The position numbers and the translations under genes are program-made. The notes beneath the pieces are model-generated. The model did not search any database. It was not told the origin of the DNA and saw nothing but the letters and a program-made list of their open reading frames with translations. A stretch of 55,575 bases of DNA from Shewanella morhuae. Lineage in GTDB: Bacteria > Pseudomonadota > Gammaproteobacteria > Enterobacterales > Shewanellaceae. Below are positions 48,953-55,575 of this stretch, piece by piece; position 1 is the stretch's first letter; every line of letters begins with the position of its first letter. Where the stretch lies: NCBI RefSeq assembly GCF_900156405.1, contig NZ_FTNN01000012.1, forward strand, positions 70,032-125,606, in the 5' to 3' direction.

Positions 48953-50503
48953 ATGAGAGTATCACTTTATATTGTTGCAGGGGGATTTGCCCTACTCACA
49001 GGCTGTCAAACCCTAAACAACAATGACACTAACCAGACAAAAGTTGAAACCGTCAACGCCCAAACCATAGTCCCAGAATATTACCTCGCTACAGAGGCTC
49101 CATCGGCGCAAATTACCGATGTGTGGGAACGCATTCGTCAAGGAATGCAATTACCGGTTCCTGATCAAAAGTTGGTCAACCAATATCGCGATTGGTATAT
49201 CAAAAATCCGCAGCATCTGGCGATCATCTCCGAGCGTGCGGTGCCTTATATGTACCTGATTGTAGAAGAACTTGAAAAACGTCATCTTCCTATTGAGATA
49301 GCTCTTTTACCTATCATAGAAAGCGCCTTTGATCCTTCGGCCTCTTCTACAGGTTCAACCGCCTCAGGCTTATGGCAATTTACGACGCCCATGGCCAGCC
49401 ATTTTGGTTTAGAGATGAACTGGTGGTACGACGGCCGTCGCGATGTCCCCGCTTCAACAACTGCGGCATTGGACATGCTCGAATATCTTTATAGTAAAAC
49501 CAATAATAATTGGCTTTATGCTATTGCAGCCTATAACTCGGGCGAATCACGGGTACTGAATGCGATTAAAGATAATGAGAAAAAAGGACTTAAAACTGAC
49601 TTTTGGTCATTAGATTTACCCCGAGAAACGGAACAATACGTGCCACGATTACTGGCATTAGCCGAAGTCATTAAGCATGCCGATGAATACGGAATTAACT
49701 TAGCGCCAATTGGTAATAATCCTTCTATTGAAGTGGTTGATATCGATAGCCAAATTGATTTAGCAATGGCAGCAGGGTTCGCCAATATGACGACACTCGA
49801 GCTACAAAAACTCAATCCTGGTTATAACCGCTGGGCTACATCGCCAGTAGGACCACACACGCTAGTGCTGCCGATTGATAAATCGGAAGAATTTAAAAAG
49901 GCACTCGCCGAAACCGAGAGCGAAGATAGAATTAGCTGGCTACGCTATACGATAAAATCCGGTGACAGCATTAGCAATATTGCTAAACAGCACCACACCA
50001 CAATTGCTGCAATTCGCGCTGCTAACGGCATGAAAAGCAATACTATCGTGACTGGTAAGCATTTGATTATTCCTGTTGATGCTCAAGATAAGCAGCTCTA
50101 TGCACTATCGACTCAACAGCAATTACCCAAAAAATTGCACACAGCAACAACATCCAACCAAATAGCTTATCAAGTGAAATCGGGTGATACGCTGAGTGAA
50201 ATAGCAGAAGCCCACAAGGTGACAGTGAAACAACTGAGTGCTTGGAACAAATTAGCTCAAAAAAACAAGTTAAAAGATGGTCAAAAATTAGTGATTTTTA
50301 CACCGACAGATAGCCAACAAACAGCACAAATTCGTACTGTGAGCTACAAGGTAAAAACAGGGGATTCCCTTGTTCGTATTGCTAACAAATTTAATGTCAG
50401 TGTCGCCGAGTTACTCGAATGGAATAGCCTCGCGCAATCACAATATTTACAACCTGGGCAAGTAATTAAGCTAGTTGTTGATGAGAGTAAATTAAGTGCA
50501 TAA
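48953..50503 (+). CDS. mltD: membrane-bound lytic transglycosylase D with three LysM domains
   Basis: 516 residues. Lipoprotein signal with lipobox LLTGC (Cys18). SLT catalytic domain with LLPIIESAFDP (Glu123), GLWQFTTPMA and AIAAYNSGESRV. Three LysM modules follow near 329-373, 401-447 and 461-511 (RYTIKSGDSI, AYQVKSGDTL, SYKVKTGDSL); E. coli MltD has two. The modules bind glycan strands. Second lytic transglycosylase of the window. Confidence 0.95.
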   Translation: MRVSLYIVAGGFALLTGCQTLNNNDTNQTKVETVNAQTIVPEYYLATEAPSAQITDVWERIRQGMQLPVPDQKLVNQYRDWYIKNPQHLAIISERAVPYMYLIVEELEKRHLPIEIALLPIIESAFDPSASSTGSTASGLWQFTTPMASHFGLEMNWWYDGRRDVPASTTAALDMLEYLYSKTNNNWLYAIAAYNSGESRVLNAIKDNEKKGLKTDFWSLDLPRETEQYVPRLLALAEVIKHADEYGINLAPIGNNPSIEVVDIDSQIDLAMAAGFANMTTLELQKLNPGYNRWATSPVGPHTLVLPIDKSEEFKKALAETESEDRISWLRYTIKSGDSISNIAKQHHTTIAAIRAANGMKSNTIVTGKHLIIPVDAQDKQLYALSTQQQLPKKLHTATTSNQIAYQVKSGDTLSEIAEAHKVTVKQLSAWNKLAQKNKLKDGQKLVIFTPTDSQQTAQIRTVSYKVKTGDSLVRIANKFNVSVAELLEWNSLAQSQYLQPGQVIKLVVDESKLSA

Positions 50504-50574
50504 GCATTTAAAAAACATTAATACTAGATAATGCATTACCGTTAAACGTAAGTTTAATTCAGATCTAAAGCATA

Positions 50575-50610
50575 AAAAAGGCAGCGAACCGATGGGAACG
50601 CTGCCTTTTT
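50575..50610. terminator. bidirectional terminator after mltD
   Basis: AAAAAGGCAGCG, loop AACCGATGGGAA, CGCTGCCTTTTT. T-rich on both strands between convergent genes. Confidence 0.85.
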
Positions 50611-50639
50611 ACTGTGTAATTGCCTTATTCCATGGTTAC

Positions 50640-51254
50640 TTACTCCATGGTTAATAGTAAAACCACTGGTGCCATTAATGTTGCATTTGACGCTACCGCT
50701 TTAGCTACAAAATGCGCTTCTAAACGAGCACCATCTGCAGGGATGCCTGCAAACGCTTTAGGTGGGATACTAAAGGATGTACTGATTACTTTGCCTGCGC
50801 CTAATTGGCTATTACGTAACGCTTGCGTGGACATCATATCTTCTGACCAAGCCCATAGGCGTTTTCCCTCTTGAGTCACTAACCATAAATCCGCCATCAT
50901 TCCTGTGTTATAACGTAAATCAACGGCATAGGTTTGTGGATTAGTCACGCTTAAGGTTGCTTTTACTGCATGCTCAAAATCAACAAAAGAGGCTAAGATT
51001 AATTCTCCACGCAGTAGCCCTTGCGCTGCGCCAGTAGTTACAGGCTCAACCTTTAATGTTGGAATGTTTTTATGACTAGAAACATCAAGCGCTAAATCCG
51101 CCGCACGTACAATTTCAGGTTTAACTGCTGTAGCGGCTTTGGTTTCAGTCGGTTTACTGTTAGCGGGCGTTTTAGGCGCTATGCAGCCAACAAGTTGTCC
51201 ACTCACAACCACACTAACCGACACAAGCAAAGCGTAACGCTTCAAACTTACCAT
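50640..51254 (-). CDS. BsuPI-domain lipoprotein
   Basis: 204 residues. Signal with lipobox QLVGC (Cys24), Thr/Pro/Lys-rich linker, then a beta-sandwich like the BsuPI proteinase-inhibitor family: TLSVTNPQTYAVDLRYNTGMMADLWLV cut short, then KRLWAWSEDMM. Inhibitor activity in Gram-negative homologues is unproved. AGGAGG stands five bases before the ATG, and start and asmA stop share one base. Confidence 0.8.
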   Translation of the reverse strand: MVSLKRYALLVSVSVVVSGQLVGCIAPKTPANSKPTETKAATAVKPEIVRAADLALDVSSHKNIPTLKVEPVTTGAAQGLLRGELILASFVDFEHAVKATLSVTNPQTYAVDLRYNTGMMADLWLVTQEGKRLWAWSEDMMSTQALRNSQLGAGKVISTSFSIPPKAFAGIPADGARLEAHFVAKAVASNATLMAPVVLLLTME

Positions 51255-53077
51255 TAAAAACCTCCTAGTTTTTTCAACAAGGAATCTTTTAATTTTTCCT
51301 TCGCTTTTTCGGTTTCTTCCTTGAACTGATTATTCAGTAAGGCTTTAGTATCCAAAGCATATTCTGGCTTTTGGAAAGTCCCTGTAATCGCAAGCGGAAT
51401 ATCAATCCCCGCGAGGGCTTCTTGATCGCCACCCTGACCTTTCAAACTATTCACTAAACTTGCCGTCAGCCTATAATCTAGCGCTTCGGTTAATAAGTTT
51501 GCACTACCTTTACCAGCAAGGCGCAGTAGTGGTGACGACATCGCCAGATCAGGATTATTAGCAACGCCATTATCAAGGGTAAAACTGCCAGTTAAACTGG
51601 AAAAATCAGTTTTATGTTCTTCCTTATTCTGTGAAGATAAGTCGCCCTTTAACTTAGCCTGTGCGCTACGGATCATCTGTGGAATATTAACGCCATACAA
51701 GGCACCATCATTTATATCAAAATGCCCATTCGCTAATAGATTTTGCTTTAGCTGCAAAGGAATAAGGCTTTTCCCTTTACCTTTTACGCTAAAGTTAGCC
51801 GTTCCCGCTAATAAATAGACGTCTGCAGCATCTTTTAATAAAGGACGTATTTGTACACCTGTTACACTGTTATCAAATTGGTAGCTGGCCACGGCTTGAC
51901 GCGCATCAACCTGTGCACTGAGAAGTAATTGACCTTGATACAGATCAGCGTTCAGCTTAGTTAAGTCTATGACACCATTTTGGATACTCATATCCATTAA
52001 CCAATTCTGCGTCGCTAAATTAGCAACTTTTATCGACTTAACCGTCAATTTAAGTTTTGCATCAAGCCCTTTCAGTGCAGAAAAATCAGGTTCATCAGCA
52101 ACCTGATGACTCGCTGCCGGTGTCTGTTGTGTCGTCTCAACGGCTTCAGTTTTGGGCAACAAGGCATCTAAATCGAGGTCGCCAATTTGAAAGTCAGCAT
52201 TAATCTTGGGGATTTTGGTACCATAATTGACGCCAAGTTTCCCCACTGCGCTAATATTCGCAGCAGTTAACTGGGTAATATCAACCGACAATTGCTGTTT
52301 ATCGAGTGCGATTTGAGTCGCTAAGGTAATCGATGTTTCGAGTTTCTTATTCGGAATACTCTCCCCTTCCATCACAGTGTCAATGTTGAGATCATTGATA
52401 ACGAGTTGCTTAACATCGCGGCTAAGTTTTAACTCACCTTTACCTTTACTGCTCAGTGTCATATCCGGCATTGTGGCACTAAATTCAAAAGCAATTGGAG
52501 CAAATTTATCTAAGGTAAACTCACCCAAGGTAAAGCTATCTAGCGTAAAAGTTTGAGTTTGCTTTTTAGCTTCATCAATCATGTTAATTTGGGTGTTAGT
52601 AATAGAGACCCCGCCAATATTAATATCTGAAAGTTGGCGCTTAGTTGAAGGTTCAGCAGATACTGGCGCTTTTTGCCCACTCTCTTCACCCACTAAACCG
52701 TCAAGGCTCGAACTCCCATTTTTACGGGTAACTAAATTAATTGTTGCGCCATCAAGGCTCAATTCTGCAATTTCAATTTTGTGACTAAATAATGGCATTA
52801 ATGCCACCTCTGCTACTGCTTTATGAACATCTAACATCGCTTTAGGGCTAAAACCATCAGGATTCGATAGGGAAACGCCACCTAAGTTAATGCCAATCAC
52901 CGGAAAAAAGGTCCAAGACAAATCATCGCTGATAGCAAATTCACGGCCAGTTTGCTTTTTTACAGCATCGACAATTTCAGGTTTAAAGTCATTAGGATCG
53001 AAAAATACGCTGAGATAAACAGCAACCAAAAGAAACAGTGTTACCACTAAGGCCAAGAGCCACTTAATGAATTTCAT
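51254..53077 (-). CDS. AsmA-family protein
   Basis: 607 residues. N-terminal membrane anchor (IKWLLALVVTLFLLVAVYLSV), AsmA start region FDPNDFKPEIVDAVKKQTGR, then long beta-rich repeats of the AsmA/bridge-like type, and a conserved C-terminal part (ALYGVNIPQMIRSAQAKLKG). Such proteins are linked to lipid transport between the membranes. AAGGA stands seven bases before the ATG. Middle gene of a minus-strand three-gene unit. Confidence 0.9.
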   Translation of the reverse strand: MKFIKWLLALVVTLFLLVAVYLSVFFDPNDFKPEIVDAVKKQTGREFAISDDLSWTFFPVIGINLGGVSLSNPDGFSPKAMLDVHKAVAEVALMPLFSHKIEIAELSLDGATINLVTRKNGSSSLDGLVGEESGQKAPVSAEPSTKRQLSDINIGGVSITNTQINMIDEAKKQTQTFTLDSFTLGEFTLDKFAPIAFEFSATMPDMTLSSKGKGELKLSRDVKQLVINDLNIDTVMEGESIPNKKLETSITLATQIALDKQQLSVDITQLTAANISAVGKLGVNYGTKIPKINADFQIGDLDLDALLPKTEAVETTQQTPAASHQVADEPDFSALKGLDAKLKLTVKSIKVANLATQNWLMDMSIQNGVIDLTKLNADLYQGQLLLSAQVDARQAVASYQFDNSVTGVQIRPLLKDAADVYLLAGTANFSVKGKGKSLIPLQLKQNLLANGHFDINDGALYGVNIPQMIRSAQAKLKGDLSSQNKEEHKTDFSSLTGSFTLDNGVANNPDLAMSSPLLRLAGKGSANLLTEALDYRLTASLVNSLKGQGGDQEALAGIDIPLAITGTFQKPEYALDTKALLNNQFKEETEKAKEKLKDSLLKKLGGF

Positions 53078-53117
53078 ATAAATATCCTTATTAAAAACAG
53101 GTTTTTATTACAATGAT

Positions 53118-53612
53118 TTAGCTTAAAAATGCACAGTCCAACAGCTCATCACTCACTGCAATACCATTTTCATCGGCATACAGTTGCATGCCAGGTTTAA
53201 CCATTACGCCGCCCATATTTACTGGGACATTAATTTGCCCTTGATCTCGCTTTTCAGTTTTAATTGGGACAGCACCTAAAGCATAAATACCTAAATTAAA
53301 TGTCTTTATTCGCATAACATCACGTACAAAACCATTAATTACCACGCCTTGCCAGCCATTATCTAAGGCACTTTGAGCAATTAAATCCCCGAGTAATGCT
53401 TGCCTATAGGAACCGCCACCATCGACAAAAAGCACTTTACCTTGTCCATTTTGCGCCAGAACTTCTTTTACTTTGGAATTATCCTCAAAGCATTTCACTG
53501 TCACTATCTCACCCCAAAAAAGTGGTTTTCCACCAAATGCCTTAAAAGCCAACGGCAACAATTGAAGTTTAGAGGGATAGTGGTCAAACAAATCAGGCAA
53601 TAGATCAAGCAT
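53118..53612 (-). CDS. RraA-like protein
   Basis: 164 residues of the RraA/MenG fold: FWGEIVTVKCFEDNSKV, GKVLFVDGGGSYRQALLGD, VVINGFVRDV and QLYADENGIAVS. RraA of E. coli inhibits RNase E; other relatives are oxo-acid aldolases. The sequence is close to RraA in its core but differs in the N-terminus, and its place before asmA is unlike E. coli, so this may be a paralogue. GGAG six bases before the ATG. Confidence 0.8.
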   Translation of the reverse strand: MLDLLPDLFDHYPSKLQLLPLAFKAFGGKPLFWGEIVTVKCFEDNSKVKEVLAQNGQGKVLFVDGGGSYRQALLGDLIAQSALDNGWQGVVINGFVRDVMRIKTFNLGIYALGAVPIKTEKRDQGQINVPVNMGGVMVKPGMQLYADENGIAVSDELLDCAFLS

Positions 53613-53830
53613 TTGTTTCTCCGTTAGTGCTTAAAACTTTAGACTACGCATAATTATCGACCTCGACAAGTTCAAAGCGAAAACCAATTTCAATTTTATT
53701 GCATTTGAAGCACTAAAAATTTGGTGTATATTGGTGTTGGCATTATAATCTGCTCCAGTTAACGTCCTGTGATACCTTTGTAGTCTCATAATTTTTTCTC
53801 TCTCCTTTTTTGTTATATAGCGAACACCAA

Positions 53831-54151
53831 ATGAATACAGATCTTGATTTAAAAAATGCGCTCGCAGCTCTTGATGAATATGGATACGATAAGAAAGTTT
53901 CCACGGATCTTGAACAAGCACGTAATCAGCAACAAATGGCCAAATATATTCAATCTCTCGATTATAGTTTACGTCGACTATTAATATTACAAGAAACGGT
54001 TAACGATTTAGTTGAAGAAAAGAAACATCAATTAGCAATGCAAGAAAACATTCAAACTTACAAAACAAAAGTGATTAACCTATCGAGAGAGTTTAACATC
54101 TCCTATGATGAAGTATTAGGACTGATGACATCTTCTAAATCAAAAAGCTAA
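53831..54151 (+). CDS. unrecognised 106-residue coiled-coil protein
   Basis: 106 residues from the ATG at 53831 (no clear ribosome site; the frame opens seven codons earlier at a TTG). Soluble, acidic N-terminus, heptad-like helix about 25-88 rich in Gln, Leu and Lys, then a short NLSREFNISYDEVLGLMTS ending in Ser/Lys. The short C-terminal helix recalls the oligomerisation end of H-NS/MvaT proteins, but no DNA-binding part is seen. Divergent from the rraA-like gene. Confidence 0.65.
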   Translation: MNTDLDLKNALAALDEYGYDKKVSTDLEQARNQQQMAKYIQSLDYSLRRLLILQETVNDLVEEKKHQLAMQENIQTYKTKVINLSREFNISYDEVLGLMTSSKSKS

Positions 54152-54324
54152 CATTATCACGATGATTAACTTTATCGCATAATCGACTCCAATATTAATA
54201 GGGTTGACATGTGCATATAACAAAGCGGTTATCAACATAATGAGTAAACCGACTATTCGCTATAAAACGTTAACAAATTTGTTGTTTAACTTAGTATTGA
54301 TATTCAAATGATAATTATACCCAT

Positions 54325-54348
54325 AAAAAAGCAGAGCCTAAGCCCTGC
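54325..54348 (-). terminator. minus-strand terminator beside the IS element
   Basis: On the minus strand GCAGGGC-TTAG-GCTCTGC (one G-T pair) is followed by TTTTTT. No minus-strand gene lies to its right before the IS, so its gene probably continues beyond the IS. Confidence 0.65.
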
Positions 54349-54356
54349 CTCTGGAT

Positions 54357-54380
54357 CAGGGCGGGATCATACTTTGTTAA
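54357..54380 (+). repeat. left terminal inverted repeat of the IS
   Basis: CAGGGCGGGAT followed by CATACTTTGTTAA; three mismatches to the right repeat. Confidence 0.85.
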
Positions 54381-54444
54381 CAGTAGGGAACTTCTTCGTA
54401 TCTGCATGATCTGATCGGGCATGTTATTCTACTGAACCTAATCC

Positions 54445-55545
54445 ATGTCCTTATTTGAACACTTGAAACTCATCGAAGACCCTCGCTCTCACATCAACCT
54501 AGACCATGATTTAGTTGATATTATTTTTCTCGTTTTAGCGGCAATCACTTCAGGTTGTGATGGCTGGCAAGCTATCGAAGAATTCGGCAAAGAGAACCTA
54601 TCTTGGCTACGTAAACATCGAGATTTTGACAAAGGGATCCCGACTCGGCATTCCATTGCTCGGATCATTAAAGTCATCGATACCGAAATACTGGTGTTGG
54701 CGCTCTTTAGTTGGGCAAATAGCTTAAGAGAGGCCTCATCCAAGCCATTAATCGCTATCGACGGCAAAACGTTGCGGGGTGCAGTTAATCAACATGGCGC
54801 TAAAAATGCGCTACACCTCGTTTCGGCCTTTGATACCGAACAAGGAATTGTGCTGTATCAGCAAGATACACAGACCAAAGGTAACGAAATCGCAACGGTT
54901 CAAGCGCTGTTGCACATGTTAGACATTAAAGACGCTGTTGTAACCTTTGATGCACTTCACTGCCAGCGGGAAACGCTTCAACAAATCATCAAAGCTAAAG
55001 GTGACTATGTTGTTCAGGTAAAAGGCAACCAACCTCTACTTAGGCAGGCCATAGAGATGCAGTTCCAACCTCACTGGGATAACGACGGCGTCGACATATT
55101 GAGTATCGAAGAGGATGACAAGGGGCATGGCCGTAAGGAGCGTCGCACGACATTTCAAATTCCAGCAAAGCTGCCGCAGGCGCTCGCGAAAAAGTGGCCA
55201 TCAGCCAAGTCGCTAATTGCCGTTGAGCGTCAACGAACATATAAAGGTGTTACAAGCATTAATACGGATTATTACTTAAGTTCTTTACCTCTGGACGTCG
55301 AACTTGCAGCCAAAGCGGTGCGTCAGCATTGGCACATCGAGAACCAGCAACACTGGGTGCTTGACGTCACCTTTAGGGAAGACAGCTCAAGAATGGGTGA
55401 CCGTGAAAACGCGAAGAAGATGGCGCTATTTCGGCGTATCGTGCTGAACCTTTTAGAGCAGCATCCGCTAAAAGCCAGTAAACCAACCAAGATAAGAAAG
55501 GCAGCATGGAATGGCGATTTTAGGAGCGAGATTTTCTTTGGTTAA
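54445..55545 (+). CDS. ISAs1-family transposase
   Basis: 366 residues. N-terminal DUF4372-like helper region with FEHLKLIEDPRS, then the DDE domain: AIDGKTLRG (first Asp), VTFDALHCQRE (second Asp), YVVQVKGNQP, and HWHIENQQHWVLDVTFREDSS cut by the family's Glu. The frame is complete and ends 29 bases before the element end, so the element may be active. Confidence 0.95.
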   Translation: MSLFEHLKLIEDPRSHINLDHDLVDIIFLVLAAITSGCDGWQAIEEFGKENLSWLRKHRDFDKGIPTRHSIARIIKVIDTEILVLALFSWANSLREASSKPLIAIDGKTLRGAVNQHGAKNALHLVSAFDTEQGIVLYQQDTQTKGNEIATVQALLHMLDIKDAVVTFDALHCQRETLQQIIKAKGDYVVQVKGNQPLLRQAIEMQFQPHWDNDGVDILSIEEDDKGHGRKERRTTFQIPAKLPQALAKKWPSAKSLIAVERQRTYKGVTSINTDYYLSSLPLDVELAAKAVRQHWHIENQQHWVLDVTFREDSSRMGDRENAKKMALFRRIVLNLLEQHPLKASKPTKIRKAAWNGDFRSEIFFG

Positions 55546-55550
55546 AAGAT

Positions 55551-55574
55551 TTAACAAAGCTTAATCCCGCCCTG
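55551..55574 (-). repeat. right terminal inverted repeat of the IS
   Basis: TTAACAAAGCTTAATCCCGCCCTG seen as complement of the left end; the window stops one base later. Confidence 0.85.
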
Positions 55575-55575
55575 G

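Larger units (their letters stand above)
54357..55574 (+). mobile_element. ISAs1-family insertion sequence
   Basis: 1218 bases bounded by inverted repeats CAGGGCGGGAT...CTTTGTTAA (54357-54380) and its complement (55551-55574), 21 of 24 bases matching. One intact transposase. The right flank is a single base in this window, so the target duplication cannot be tested; a ten-base duplication would have to begin with G, as the left flank GCCTCTGGAT does. Confidence 0.9.

Noticed and set aside
53631..53921. 96-residue minus-strand ORF in the rraA-like upstream region
   Set aside because: It covers the promoter region of two divergent genes and overlaps the start of the 106-residue protein, with no ribosome site.

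Overview
The window is a stretch of Gammaproteobacterial chromosome, most probably from Shewanella. The evidence is gene content and order: an rsxABCDGE-nth operon, a recC-recB-recD cluster without ptrA, a dnaQ/rnhA/yafS-like/gloB/mltD neighbourhood, an E. coli-type fadE, and protein sequences close to the enterobacterial and Vibrio orthologues. It reads as a conserved housekeeping region rather than an island. The window begins inside a tRNA-Asn copy and stops one base beyond the right inverted repeat of an insertion sequence, so it may be a draft contig bounded by repeats (inference).

Left third (1-16.4 kb): three tandem tRNA-Asn genes, then a membrane GGDEF/EAL protein with both active sites degenerate (LapD-like layout). 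Next is the electron-transport operon rsxA-B-C-D-G-E followed directly by nth. A 27-residue membrane peptide gene (9715-9798, minus) with its own ribosome site, leader hairpin and terminator lies between a small membrane protein gene and gloA. The methionine-sulfoxide reductase pair msrP-msrQ, rmuC and an Slt-type lytic transglycosylase follow.

Middle (16.4-34.8 kb): a stand-alone EAL phosphodiesterase behind an 18-bp palindrome, then the moxR / DUF58 / transglutaminase (TgpA-like) gene set, then overlapping recC-recB-recD, then ddl, then an RsmB/NOP-type RNA methyltransferase on the other strand. A 600-bp gap holds a possible 20-codon ORF sitting directly on a terminator, and a small membrane protein follows.

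Right third (34.9-55.6 kb): a second-type peptide deformylase, an alkyltransferase-like protein with Trp replacing the reactive Cys, a DUF3108 exported protein and a YafJ-type amidotransferase. Then comes fadE, which is split by an apparent one-base loss in a T tract although its control region (FadR-like and PsrA-like sites) looks intact. After that come a CPA1 antiporter, a TIGR03503 protein with dnaQ, rnhA, a YeiE-like LysR regulator, a YafS-like methyltransferase, gloB, mltD with three LysM domains, and a minus-strand operon of an RraA-like protein, an AsmA-family protein and a BsuPI-domain lipoprotein. Last are an unrecognised coiled-coil protein and an ISAs1-family element that sits next to a minus-strand terminator.

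No CRISPR array, prophage or defence island was seen. The observations most worth checking are the fadE break and its dual operator region, the 27-residue peptide gene, the 20-codon ORF/terminator unit, and the palindrome in front of the EAL gene.
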